NCBI RefSeq assembly: GCF_000737765.1
Contig: NZ_JPRI01000001.1
Location: 868,001-932,000 of the forward strand
Source: Chryseobacterium vrystaatense
GTDB taxonomy: Bacteria; Bacteroidota; Bacteroidia; Flavobacteriales; Weeksellaceae
Direction of reading: 5' to 3'
DNA length: 64,000 nucleotides
The position numbers and the translations under genes are program-made. Positions 51,867 to 60,481 of this stretch are shown here, one piece after another (the stretch's first letter is position 1; every line of letters begins with the position of its first letter). The notes beneath the pieces were generated by a model that was given only the letters and a program-made list of their open reading frames with translations, made no database searches and was not told the origin of the DNA.

Positions 51867-52484
51867 TTATTCCGGAGCTTTAAATATATTATCGTCAGAA
51901 TGGAACCCGGCAACACCGCCGCTTACGGCAAACTTCATGGCAGAAGCCGCAGTCATTCCCACTACAGGTTTGATGTTTTTTTCTTCAGTAACAATTACCC
52001 ATCCTGAAATAGCATAGGAATGGGGCAGATATACCGCAACGTAATTGTGCTTGTCAACGTCCGACATCTCTTTTTGGGTTAGAAAACCAATTCTCCAGAT
52101 TTCCGGATTTTCGTTGGTCTTTACCCAGACGGGATCGTTGAATTTCTTTTTGTCTCCTACAAATGAGGACATGACATCTTTTGTAGGAGTATAGATATGT
52201 TTTACCCCCGGAGTTTTCTCCAGAAGGCTGTCCATGGTGTCAAAAAAGAACCTCCCCACTACGAATTTATTTCCCAGATATCCCAGGATCGCAGTCATCA
52301 GGATTGTTGAAACGAAAACCAGCCCCGGAATTTCCTTTGCGACGGATGGAATGATATTGTCAATGGCACTGACGATATACCAGATCACAAAAATGGTAAG
52401 TCCGATAGGACCAATAATAACCAGTCCCTGAAAGAAATTTTTCAGGAAAAAATTGGCAATATTTTCGAAGGTCGGTTTTTTCAA
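51867..52484 (-). CDS. DUF502 membrane protein
   Basis: 205 residues with two membrane helices (GLVIIGPIGLTIFVIWYIV, and VFVSTILMTAILGYLG). The central YTPTKDVMSSFVGDKKKF and VAVYLPHSYAISGWVIVTEEKN blocks are the DUF502 signature. DUF502 proteins are of unknown function, possibly involved in membrane organisation. It starts 23 nt after the miaE stop and may be in its operon. Confidence 0.82.
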   Translation of the reverse strand: MKKPTFENIANFFLKNFFQGLVIIGPIGLTIFVIWYIVSAIDNIIPSVAKEIPGLVFVSTILMTAILGYLGNKFVVGRFFFDTMDSLLEKTPGVKHIYTPTKDVMSSFVGDKKKFNDPVWVKTNENPEIWRIGFLTQKEMSDVDKHNYVAVYLPHSYAISGWVIVTEEKNIKPVVGMTAASAMKFAVSGGVAGFHSDDNIFKAPE

Positions 52485-52507
52485 CGTGGGTTATTTACTT
52501 TTTTATT

Positions 52508-53086
52508 TTAGCCGTGAATTGTTTCTTTGTTTCCGTAAGACTGAATGATTTTTGCTTCATACTCCAGCCATTCTTCCCAACGTTTGTTTACCTTTTCGAT
52601 ATCACCCAACTGTCGTGCGAAACCAATAAACGTCGTATAATGGTTGGCTTCCGAAATCATCAGTTCTTTATAAAAAGTTTTAAGCTCTTCATCTTTAATG
52701 TTTTCGGTAAGAACTTTGAATCTTTCACAGCTTCTTGCTTCAATCATGGCAGCGAAAAGTAATTTATCAACAATCAAATCCTCTCTGCTTCCCTGAACAA
52801 CAAATTTAGCTAATTCGTTTACGTAATCATCTTTTCTGGCTTTCCCGAAAACAAATCCTCTTTTTTTGATAATTTCATGAACCTGGCTAAAATGATCGAG
52901 CTCTTCCTGCGCAATGGCAATAAGTTCTGTTACAATTTCCGGATGTTCTGGGAGCATATTGATTAAACTGATGGCATTTGTTGTGGCCTTCTGCTCGCAC
53001 CACGCATGATCCGTTAAAATTTCTCCTATGTTTCCTTCTGCAATATTTGCCCACCTTGGATCGGTAGGAAGTTTCAACTTAAACAT
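52508..53086 (-). CDS. miaE: tRNA-(ms2io6A)-hydroxylase MiaE
   Basis: 192 residues, a ferritin-like di-iron enzyme. The metal-binding motifs EELDHFSQVH and EANHYTTFIG contribute the two ExxH sites. MiaE hydroxylates 2-methylthio-isopentenyl adenosine at position 37 of tRNA. At 192 residues it has the normal length. It appears first in a unit with DUF502. Confidence 0.93.
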   Translation of the reverse strand: MFKLKLPTDPRWANIAEGNIGEILTDHAWCEQKATTNAISLINMLPEHPEIVTELIAIAQEELDHFSQVHEIIKKRGFVFGKARKDDYVNELAKFVVQGSREDLIVDKLLFAAMIEARSCERFKVLTENIKDEELKTFYKELMISEANHYTTFIGFARQLGDIEKVNKRWEEWLEYEAKIIQSYGNKETIHG

Positions 53087-53161
53087 GTTTTGAATTTTTT
53101 GTAAAATTAAAATAAATTGCGGGAATAAAAATTATTTTATTCCAAATTGACTGCTAAAGTG

Positions 53162-54250
53162 TTAAGATGCCGTTTTTTGTCTTAAAAGTTCCAGAATTTT
53201 CCAACCTAAGTCGTCCACTTTTTTTAATCCTGCGGAAATAATGAAAGCAAGAATGATATTAAGGATATAAATTATAATCATCAGTATCCACCACGGTATA
53301 TTTTCCTTTAAAGCAACGACAATAAAATAAACCAGCGAAGAACTTATTCCCTGCGCAAAATAAAAAAAGATGGCATTCTTTCCGATGTGGGTCACGAAAT
53401 TTTCTTTTGTGATCTTTAACCTGTTGTAAAGGACGAATAACGTGGTGAGGGAGAACAGGGACCAAATGATGTAGGGAACTTTTGGTGGGAATTTGTTTTT
53501 ATTGATCTTATAAAATATCTCATTTCCATAATACCAGAACATCCAGATCAAGGCTGCTGCAACGATTGCGTATAAGACAGGAATCATTTTGGCAGAAATC
53601 TTTTTGCCACGCATTCTGTTGGCTATTAAAAAGATGGCGAGATAAAAAGCAACATAACCAACCTGACCTGCAGGATAGTACTCCGGGAAAATATTGAATA
53701 ATAATGTCAAAACGAGACAGATCCCGATGAACCAGTTGACATGTTTTGGGAAAAATCTTAAGATTAATACTCCGAAAACGGCAAGAATGAAATATACTTT
53801 CAGATACCAGAAACTTCCCATAACTACAGGGAAAGTATCCGCATTGGTATATTGGTGAAGATACCAGTTTCCAAGATTCTGCCATTGTGGAATATCCGAT
53901 ACGCTGGTCGCTGCATATTTTGACCCAAAAGTTGAATAGAAACTCTGAAGCCATTCCAGGGAGAAGAATGTTAATCCAAACACCTTGAAAAAGTAATCCA
54001 TAAAGAACAGGAAAGTCACAAAGATCATGTAGGTGATCTGAAGTTTTAGTAATCTGTAGAATGTTTTTTCTATGTTTGATCCTGAAGTAATTCCGCTTAA
54101 GGCATAAAAAAGGGCCACATCAAATACCAGAGAAAATACCCTGACCTCTGCGGGAATATAAAACTGTCCAGACCAGAATGCGGTATGAATGAAGATAATA
54201 GAAAGGGTTGCCATTCCCTTGGCAAAATCAATGTAGAGATCTCTGTTCAT
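53162..54250 (-). CDS. Acyltransferase 3 family membrane protein
   Basis: 362 residues with ten or so membrane helices. The N-terminus (DFAKGMATLSIIFIHTAFW) has the R-x-x-D/F-K-G-x...H pattern of acyltransferase 3 (OatA/NodX type), with His22 as the catalytic candidate. These enzymes O-acylate surface sugars. No glycan genes sit nearby, so the target is unknown. Confidence 0.82.
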   Translation of the reverse strand: MNRDLYIDFAKGMATLSIIFIHTAFWSGQFYIPAEVRVFSLVFDVALFYALSGITSGSNIEKTFYRLLKLQITYMIFVTFLFFMDYFFKVFGLTFFSLEWLQSFYSTFGSKYAATSVSDIPQWQNLGNWYLHQYTNADTFPVVMGSFWYLKVYFILAVFGVLILRFFPKHVNWFIGICLVLTLLFNIFPEYYPAGQVGYVAFYLAIFLIANRMRGKKISAKMIPVLYAIVAAALIWMFWYYGNEIFYKINKNKFPPKVPYIIWSLFSLTTLFVLYNRLKITKENFVTHIGKNAIFFYFAQGISSSLVYFIVVALKENIPWWILMIIIYILNIILAFIISAGLKKVDDLGWKILELLRQKTAS

Positions 54251-54307
54251 TGTTATAGGATATGGTTCAAAAGTAAATAAACTTTGGGATATTTATTCAT
54301 AAAAATG

Positions 54308-54334
54308 AAAAGAGACAGGACATTGCTGTCCTGC
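54308..54334 (-). terminator. Terminator of the zinc peptidase gene
   Basis: Stem CAGGACA/TGTCCTG with a short loop and a CTCTTTTC tail on the minus strand. Confidence 0.75.
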
Positions 54335-54364
54335 CTTCTCTGTTAAATATGCTAAAATGAATGT

Positions 54365-55252
54365 TTACTTAAGTTGCTTAAATTCTTCAGCAGAAATTTC
54401 TCCGGTCTGGATTTTTCTAAGTTCGTCCATGTATTGGCTCATGTAAGCATCGATCTCCGGATTTGCGGAGTTTTTGCCCATTTTGTAAGTGCCGTTTAAT
54501 ACACCCTGATAATAATAGAAAAAATTATAGTCGAAATTGGATGCGTTAAGATCATACTGTCCCAAAAGAAATCCTAAACGCACGGCGGATCTTCTTTGTG
54601 GTGGAGTTCCGTGGTGGTTGGAGCTGTTGGTCTGGTAATCTCCGATACTCTGTGCAAACTCATAGGCGGCTGCAATTTCTGCAAAATTCGTTTTGTTGTA
54701 TCCGTTCGGTCTTCTTAAATAATATCCTGCAAAGCCGTCTGCTTCCAGTTCGTTTGGTCTTGCTGTAGATTCATTAACAGAAGGAAGATTGAAGATGTAC
54801 TGTAGCTGGTGGCCATATTCATGAGCGAGAATCATGGCATTGACAATGTCTCCGCCTTTATTTTTGGCATCAGCATAAATTGCATAACCGTAATAAATCT
54901 TTCCGGTAGAATAGGAGATCGCATTGTACGTAGAATTGAAATTCGAAGGATCATCTACAAAACGAAGCGTCGGGTTGCTTCTTCCCCAAAGACTTGCAAT
55001 CTTAGTCATTTGGGCATTCATGAAATTAGTGTCTGTAGAATTTGAAAGGGTAGTTTTAAGAACTGCGGAAGAACTCCAGTTCTGGTCTACATAGGAGCAA
55101 CTTTTTTCGAGTTCTCCGGGTTGGTCAAGCTTGGCGCTTTCAGATTGTGAGTCAGGAAGAACAGATTCCTCCATTTTGTCATCACGGCACGCTGACAGTG
55201 AGAAAGCGGCAATGGCTCCTGCCAGAAGGCAGAATTTGAAGTTTCTTTTCAT
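54365..55252 (-). CDS. Putative neutral zinc metallopeptidase lipoprotein
   Basis: 295 residues. A lipoprotein signal ends at Cys22 (FSLSAC), then a zincin site HEYGH at 144-148 with a third ligand in ELEADGFAGYYL (about 168-179). The pattern matches the YpfJ/neutral zinc metallopeptidase group. It is probably an outer- or inner-membrane lipoprotein acting in the periplasm. The substrate is unknown. It is divergent from the L21 gene by 184 nt. Confidence 0.82.
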   Translation of the reverse strand: MKRNFKFCLLAGAIAAFSLSACRDDKMEESVLPDSQSESAKLDQPGELEKSCSYVDQNWSSSAVLKTTLSNSTDTNFMNAQMTKIASLWGRSNPTLRFVDDPSNFNSTYNAISYSTGKIYYGYAIYADAKNKGGDIVNAMILAHEYGHQLQYIFNLPSVNESTARPNELEADGFAGYYLRRPNGYNKTNFAEIAAAYEFAQSIGDYQTNSSNHHGTPPQRRSAVRLGFLLGQYDLNASNFDYNFFYYYQGVLNGTYKMGKNSANPEIDAYMSQYMDELRKIQTGEISAEEFKQLK

Positions 55253-55398
55253 ATAAAATATTTTTTGGTGATAACGAAGGTATAAAATTATCTCTTAACT
55301 ATGAGCACTTTAATTGAAAAAATTATTCAAAGCATAGTGAAATGAATTTTTATATAAAAAATACAGAACTGATTGTAAGCTATTTAGAAATTTATTCA

Positions 55399-55406
55399 TA
55401 TATTTG
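55399..55406 (+). promoter_or_regulatory. -7 promoter box of rplU-rpmA
   Basis: TATATTTG matches TAnnTTTG and ends 30 nt before the rplU ATG. A TTG 23 nt upstream is off the usual 19-nt spacing. Confidence 0.6.
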
Positions 55407-55436
55407 CACCTCGAAATAACTAAAAATTTATAAACA

Positions 55437-56012
55437 ATGTTTGCAATTGTAGAAATAGCAGGGCTTCAATATAAAGTTGAGCAAGACCAGAAGTTGTTTG
55501 TAAACCGTTTAAAAGGAGAAAAAGGAGACAAAGTTTCTTTTGATAAAATTCTTCTTACTGTAAACGGTTCAATCACTGTTGGCGCCCCAGCTGTAAGCGG
55601 AATCACTGTAGATGCAGAGATCCTAGACCATGTAAAAGCTGATAAAGTAATCGTTTTCAAAAAGAAAAGAAGAAAAGGTTACCAAGTTAAGAACGGTCAC
55701 AGACAATCTTTAACTCAAATTCAAATTACTGGTATCACTGGTTTTGAAGGAGGTTCTAAGAAAGCTGTTAAAAAAGAAACTGTGAAAGCTGAAGTTCTTT
55801 CAGACAACGCAACTGTTAACTTTGGTGAAGATCACGAGCTGAACTATCACTTGAAGAAAAACAACTTGTCTCAGTCTAAAGAAAACAGAGAAACTTTAAT
55901 TACTTTAGGAAAAGCAGTTAAAGTTGAATTAGAAAAGAAAATTCTTACTCACGAAGAAGTAGATGCTGCTATCGTTAAGAATATAGATCAATTTAAAGCA
56001 CTTAACAAATAA
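55437..56012 (+). CDS. rplU: Ribosomal protein L21 with C-terminal extension
   Basis: 191 residues, about 90 more than the usual L21. The first 100 are the L21 core (FAIVEIAGLQYKVEQDQKLFV, FKKKRRKGYQVKNGHRQSLTQIQITGI). The extension is Lys/Glu-rich and helical. Extended L21 proteins are known in Bacteroidetes, so this is not a fusion error. Its role is unclear. It precedes rpmA by 12 nt. Confidence 0.96.
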   Translation: MFAIVEIAGLQYKVEQDQKLFVNRLKGEKGDKVSFDKILLTVNGSITVGAPAVSGITVDAEILDHVKADKVIVFKKKRRKGYQVKNGHRQSLTQIQITGITGFEGGSKKAVKKETVKAEVLSDNATVNFGEDHELNYHLKKNNLSQSKENRETLITLGKAVKVELEKKILTHEEVDAAIVKNIDQFKALNK

Positions 56013-56024
56013 TCCAGTAATAAA

Positions 56025-56282
56025 ATGGCACACAAGAAAGGAGTCGGTAGTTCCAAGAACGGTAGAGAGTCTCACTCTAAGAGATTAGGTGTGAAGATTT
56101 TCGGTGGACAAGATGCTATTGCCGGAAATATTATTATCAGACAGAGAGGTACGCAACACCACCCAGGTGAAAACGTGGGAATGGGTAAAGACCATACTTT
56201 GTTTGCATTAGTAGACGGTAAAGTAGTTTTCAGAAAGAAAGCAAACAACAGATCTTTCGTATCTGTAGAAGCAAACGCATAA
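56025..56282 (+). CDS. rpmA: Ribosomal protein L27
   Basis: 85 residues of the normal length, opening [20 protein letters not shown] with [22 protein letters not shown]. The L21-L27 pair is a standard operon. The N-terminus starts MAHKKG without the extra cleavable Firmicutes extension. Confidence 0.98.
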   Translation: MAHKKGVGSSKNGRESHSKRLGVKIFGGQDAIAGNIIIRQRGTQHHPGENVGMGKDHTLFALVDGKVVFRKKANNRSFVSVEANA

Positions 56283-56304
56283 TTTAAGCGTTTTATAAAA
56301 ATTT

Positions 56305-56334
56305 AAACCTCGGCATTAGCTGAGGTTTTTTTTA
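56305..56334 (+). terminator. Terminator of rplU-rpmA
   Basis: Stem AAACCTC/GAGGTTT with a 10-nt loop and a T8 tail. A close copy of its sequence lies at 56672. Confidence 0.85.
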
Positions 56335-56396
56335 TGTCTATACTCGTCAAACGCGAAAATATTTTCGTTAATATTCCAAGTATTGTGAAATATTTA

Positions 56397-56404
56397 TATA
56401 TTTG
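56397..56404 (+). promoter_or_regulatory. -7 promoter box of precursor E
   Basis: TATATTTG matches TAnnTTTG and ends 24 nt before the leader element at 56429. Confidence 0.55.
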
Positions 56405-56428
56405 TTAAAGATCAAATAACAAATCATT

Positions 56429-56457
56429 TGCGGTAGCCGAAAAGCATATAGAGTAGG
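56429..56457 (+). ncRNA. Conserved 5' leader element, copy 2
   Basis: Same 29-nt element as 32056-32084, with the outer base pair changed A-T to T-A, consistent with conserved pairing. It lies 23 nt upstream of the ATG of precursor E and about 25 nt after the -7 box, so it is near the 5' end of the transcript. Confidence 0.55.
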
Positions 56458-56480
56458 CAGACAAATTAAAACAAATTACT

Positions 56481-56648
56481 ATGAAAAATTTAAGAAAACT
56501 AACAAAGAAAGATTTAAGAACAATTGAAGGAGGAGCTATGTTGTGTTCAACTCCTGCAACGACTTGTGGGGAATGGTGCTCATGGACGGCACAACAAAGA
56601 CTTAGATGTTTAAATATGATTATGGATGCAGAGCCTTGCGGATGTTAA
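56481..56648 (+). CDS. Bacteriocin-like peptide precursor E
   Basis: 55 residues: leader MKNLRKLTKKDLRTIEGG with a true GG site, then a core with six cysteines (MLCSTPATTCGEWCSW, LRCLNM, EPCGC). It is preceded by the leader element at 56429 and a terminator-like hairpin. It is too short for routine gene calling. Precursor F has a closely related sequence. Confidence 0.75.
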   Translation: MKNLRKLTKKDLRTIEGGAMLCSTPATTCGEWCSWTAQQRLRCLNMIMDAEPCGC

Positions 56649-56671
56649 CATAAATAAAGTTATTGAAAAAG

Positions 56672-56697
56672 AACCTTGGCATAAGCTGAGGTTTTTT
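56672..56697 (+). terminator. Terminator of precursor E
   Basis: Stem AACCT-GC/GC-AGGTT with T6 tail. Sequence resembles the rplU-rpmA terminator at 56305 (AACCTyGGCATwAGCTGAGGTT), suggesting that terminator and peptide gene were duplicated together. Confidence 0.75.
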
Positions 56698-56750
56698 CAT
56701 ATATAAAGGCTGACAAGCTTTTGAGAGATCTTAAATTAAAACAAAATACT

Positions 56751-56918
56751 ATGAAAAATTTGAAAAAATTAACAAACAAGAATTTGAAAATGATTAATGG
56801 GGGTGAAGAAAGATGTCCTGCCATAGCTTATGACTGTTCAGCATGGTGTGGATGGAGTCTCTGGCAGAAAATGTATTGTTTACATACAACAGAGGGCTGT
56901 AATTGTGATTCATTTTAG
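56751..56918 (+). CDS. Bacteriocin-like peptide precursor F
   Basis: 55 residues from MKNLKKLTNKNLKMINGG, with a true GG site. The core has six cysteines and a Trp-rich patch (CSAWCGWSLWQKMYC). An ATG ten codons upstream is unlikely because the MKNL start is common to all six. Its 5' sequence from -20 to +40 is nearly the same as that of precursor E, but it lacks the 29-nt leader element. Confidence 0.75.
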   Translation: MKNLKKLTNKNLKMINGGEERCPAIAYDCSAWCGWSLWQKMYCLHTTEGCNCDSF

Positions 56919-56991
56919 GTGAAATAGTTGATATAATGGGTTTTTAAAGAATTATTCCATTAAAAATCAATTGTATCAGGACTGAAAAAAC

Positions 56992-57024
56992 TGATGGGGC
57001 GGCTTCGAAGAAGCCGCCCCATCA
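56992..57024. terminator. GC-rich palindrome, REP-like terminator copy 2
   Basis: 15-bp perfect stem TGATGGGGCGGCTTC/GAAGCCGCCCCATCA with GAA loop between convergent genes. The core matches the 39936 palindrome with a compensatory A-T to T-A exchange beside the loop. Confidence 0.8.
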
Positions 57025-57044
57025 ATAATATATTTATACCTGAC

Positions 57045-59573
57045 TTAAAATCCTACCTGGAATCCTGCCTTTATACCAAATGTTGAAATGTCCGGTCTGT
57101 CGAGATAATTTCCTCTCCAGTTAAAATCGACCCTGAAAATCCTAAGATTTCCAATTCCGATATTTTCAATTCCGAACCCATATTCAAAATAGATTTGTTC
57201 GCTCGGAGCAGAATATTTAAATCCATCTACATTGATGGCTTTAGAAGCATCGCTTAATGTTCCGTAAGCACTTCTGATGAATGCAATCTCTCGAAGCTTT
57301 AATTTTTTGATCAAAGGAATGAAAGAAAGTATTTTTCCGTTAAAATGATGTTCAAGGTGAAGAGTTGTATAGGTGTCTGCCACAAATTCATAATAATTAA
57401 GCTGTGCAAAGGTGTTCTGTGCCAGGCTATAAGATTGGTTTCCCGGAACAACATTCTGAAGCGCCAAAGGAACAGTGTCAAATGTTTTTCCTGCCTCAAA
57501 ACTTACCAGTGTTTTACCCCAGCTTCCGATCAGTACCGGTTTATAAAACATAAACTGAAGCCTGTTGTAGTTGAAGTCTCCATTAAAAAGACCTTCAATT
57601 CCTCTTGTATATTTTAGGATGATCGTTGGCGCCAGTGTCCCGTGTTCATAGCGGTCTACTCCGGTTTGGGAGAACTTGGCTCCGGGTCTTGCGATTAGGC
57701 TCAAGGTAACATGTGAATCGTTGAGAGTTTTTCGTAAATCACCATTCTGATAATACATCAGACTGAATTTATCGGGATTAGCTGATTTTATACTTTGTAA
57801 TGTTCCGTCTACCCTTACCTGGAAATTTTTCCACGGCTCAATAGAGGCAAAAATATTCGTTTTATTAATTGAACTTAAAGATGCATTTTCTCCTCTTGCA
57901 AAAAGAGTTGAAGAGGCAAAAGTTCTGGCCATAATTCCGTCATCGGTGGTAAGTTGTACACCAAGTTGCTCTATATCACGCTTGGTTCCGGCTCCGATCA
58001 TAAATCTGTTGACTCTGTTGAACATATAACGAGCTTCGGCTCCATATTTAACCTTTTGATCCTTGAATCCATATGCTGTATAAAACTGGACTCTCCAGGG
58101 ATCATTCTGTCCAAAGTAAGTTCTTGCTCCAAGTCTTATTCTGTCGCCTTCCACTTCATTCTTCCCGTAAATTGAAAAAATGGGTCCGATATCAATGCCT
58201 TTAAAGGCATTATAATAGCCTGATGCTAATGTCTCGTAAAGTTTAACGATACGATTGAATTTTGGGGTCTGCTGGAGCTTTTCAAGCATCTCATAGACGC
58301 CTTGTTCCGATTTAGAAAGTGAATCCGGTCTCGCCTGTACCCAGTAAGCATCATCTTTGTCGACAAACTTGTCGTCGTATTCCTCTTCTCTTCGTGTAAA
58401 TAATTTATCATCGAGAGGTTTGTTGAACTCATATTTAGAGTAGTCCACGGTTCGCTTAGCTATGATGCTTTTAGAAGTTCTTTTCTTTGCGAAAGGGGTA
58501 AGTTCTATTTCTGTAATAAATTTTTTAGGAAGGAATGTATTCTCGTCGGGATTATCATATTCAAGCTCTGTGGAAATACTGTTGATAAAGTTGACATTGA
58601 TCTTTTGTGTGGATTTTAAGGTCGCCCCCAAAACCGCATAGCTGTCTGTGTCTATATAGAGATAGCCCTGGAAGGCTAAAACATCTTTACGTTTGGGTTG
58701 GTATCTTATTTTATAAGCATTTTCCCCGTGAATAGAGATCGTGTCCGTTAAGTTATAATCATACGTGCTGAATCCGGTTGAACCGACTGGGCTGGGAAAT
58801 CCTATGTCAAAATAATTAAGCGTGTTATCATAGATATTAATATCCCGATACAGGTTTTTTGCTGTGATAGTAATGACCTGATTATCCTGGAATCCAGATG
58901 TTTTCTGTGCGACCAGTAATCTTTTTATCTTTTTAGAAGGCTTGTTTTCTCCGTAATTTTCATAGATGGATTCGTTGAGGAAAATAGGAAGTCCTATCTT
59001 TCCGCTGGCTGTTGAATCCGCATAGTCAAAGATAAAATCTAGCTTGTTAAAGATCTTTTTACTCATAAAAGCACTGTCCAGATTGTTAGCATCAAACTGG
59101 ATCTTTTCATATTCTTTATAAGTGTAAGTGTCGAATTTTTCTAAACCGTTATTTCTTTTTCTTTTCCATACTTCCTGCATAATAGCATAGGCAGGGTTTT
59201 CTTTCTTGTTTTTGTATTTGGGCTTCTCGTTATGGATAACAATTTCATCGATGGTGCTCACTTTTTCCTGTGAAAGTTTCACGAAGATATTCTCAGCTGT
59301 TTCAGGAGTAATCGTAATGGTTTCGGTTGAATAATTCTTCTTGGAGAATTTTAGCTTATAGATAATGCTGTCAGACTGAACGGTGAAACTTCCCAAAGAA
59401 GTTTTCAACAATGGTTCAGTTTGGTCATTGATAAATATATCTACACCGGAAATTTCTTTATTGGTTTTTGCGTCGATGATTCTGCCATTTGCTGTGTTTT
59501 GGGCATACGTGAGACAGGATACAAAAAGCAGAAAAAAAAGGTTGTAATATTTAGAGTTGTTATTTAACATCAT
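57045..59573 (-). CDS. DUF5686 outer-membrane protein with carboxypeptidase-regulatory domain
   Basis: 842 residues. A signal peptide (LFFLLFVSCLTYAQ) is followed by a CarboxypepD_reg-like domain (ANGRIIDAKTNKEISGVDI, about 28-110), and then a long DUF5686 region ending in a beta barrel with C-terminal GIKAGFQVGF. DUF5686 proteins are common in Bacteroidetes and probably outer-membrane components of unknown role. The start is MMLNNN or one codon later. Confidence 0.85.
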   Translation of the reverse strand: MMLNNNSKYYNLFFLLFVSCLTYAQNTANGRIIDAKTNKEISGVDIFINDQTEPLLKTSLGSFTVQSDSIIYKLKFSKKNYSTETITITPETAENIFVKLSQEKVSTIDEIVIHNEKPKYKNKKENPAYAIMQEVWKRKRNNGLEKFDTYTYKEYEKIQFDANNLDSAFMSKKIFNKLDFIFDYADSTASGKIGLPIFLNESIYENYGENKPSKKIKRLLVAQKTSGFQDNQVITITAKNLYRDINIYDNTLNYFDIGFPSPVGSTGFSTYDYNLTDTISIHGENAYKIRYQPKRKDVLAFQGYLYIDTDSYAVLGATLKSTQKINVNFINSISTELEYDNPDENTFLPKKFITEIELTPFAKKRTSKSIIAKRTVDYSKYEFNKPLDDKLFTRREEEYDDKFVDKDDAYWVQARPDSLSKSEQGVYEMLEKLQQTPKFNRIVKLYETLASGYYNAFKGIDIGPIFSIYGKNEVEGDRIRLGARTYFGQNDPWRVQFYTAYGFKDQKVKYGAEARYMFNRVNRFMIGAGTKRDIEQLGVQLTTDDGIMARTFASSTLFARGENASLSSINKTNIFASIEPWKNFQVRVDGTLQSIKSANPDKFSLMYYQNGDLRKTLNDSHVTLSLIARPGAKFSQTGVDRYEHGTLAPTIILKYTRGIEGLFNGDFNYNRLQFMFYKPVLIGSWGKTLVSFEAGKTFDTVPLALQNVVPGNQSYSLAQNTFAQLNYYEFVADTYTTLHLEHHFNGKILSFIPLIKKLKLREIAFIRSAYGTLSDASKAINVDGFKYSAPSEQIYFEYGFGIENIGIGNLRIFRVDFNWRGNYLDRPDISTFGIKAGFQVGF

Positions 59574-60373
59574 TTGGTTCTTCAGGCAATTAGCACAAAC
59601 AAAAAGCGTGCTGTTTATTTAAAAAAGAGCATATTTTTTTAACGTTTTTTGAGAAAAATCACAAAACTACAAATGTAACGAAAATATCAGTAAAAGATTG
59701 TGATAATTAATCACTTGGGCATGATGATTTTCAGACTAAAATAAATAGTATCTAATCCTAATCTGAAGAATGATAACTAAGCATGTGTTTTAAGATAGAA
59801 TTTTTGTTATTCACAAATTTTCCACACTTGTAAATCCGTTGTTGATAGTTTATCAAGGGGTTTTTAATACGTTATTAACAGGTTTTTTACAATTTTATCA
59901 GATCTTTTCCATGATATGCCAACATTTTATTAATTGCTTTTCCACAGGTTACTAACAAATTTATCTAATTGATTTTTAGTTTTTTATTACTTTTATACAG
60001 TTTTTTCCACAAACTATAAAATTGATCTGTATTTTTAATGATCTTATAAAATGAAAGATATAGCTGGTAATTTCTGATTTTTTGTGGATAATGTGGATTT
60101 TCACCTTGGTATCAATAGTGATTTCAGTTTATAAATTGAATATGCTCTGTAAAGTGCTGTATGCTTGCGAAGATTGAAACTGTAAATCTGCTTAGTAAAT
60201 ACACTCCTTAATAACAAAGAGCAAACCTGTCTGGCTTGTTTTCTTAAAGTCACTTCATTTAATAATCATAGAAGGACCAGGATGAAAATTTTCTATACAT
60301 ATTGTATAGATTTCTGCTTTTCGTCTGCTCTCTTTTTCGGATAAGTTTAAAGGATGATGTTGAGGATTAAGCA
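59574..60373. other. 800-nt AT-rich non-coding region, candidate replication origin
   Basis: No gene is visible. The stretch from about 59800 to 60105 contains DnaA-box 9-mers. TTATTCACA (59807) and TTTTCCACA (59818, 59938, 60003) are on the plus strand, and TTATCCACA is on the minus strand (60083-60091). Near matches lie at 59872 (TTATTAACA) and 60092. The region is strongly AT-rich. These features suit an oriC. The flanking genes (DUF5686, tRNA-Asn) are not the dnaA or dnaN genes seen in many bacteria, so the call is a candidate only. Confidence 0.5.
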
Positions 60374-60407
60374 TAAAAAAAGACCTACATTTCTGTAAGT
60401 CTTTTTG
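60374..60407 (-). terminator. Terminator of tRNA-Asn
   Basis: Stem AAAAGACTTACA/TGTAGGTCTTTT (one mismatch) with T-rich tail on the minus strand, directly after the tRNA. Confidence 0.85.
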
Positions 60408-60481
60408 CTCCTCCTGCTGGGCTCGAACCAGCGACCCTCTGATTAACAGTCAGATGCTCTAACCAACTGAGCTAAGGAGGA
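60408..60481 (-). tRNA. tRNA-Asn (anticodon GTT)
   Basis: 74 nt. The acceptor stem is TCCTCCT/AGGAGGA with discriminator G. D arm GCTC...GAGC, anticodon arm TCTGA-CTGTTAA-TCAGA and T arm GCTGG-TTCGAGC-CCAGC are all complete. Anticodon GTT reads Asn codons. CCA is not encoded, as is usual. Confidence 0.97.
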
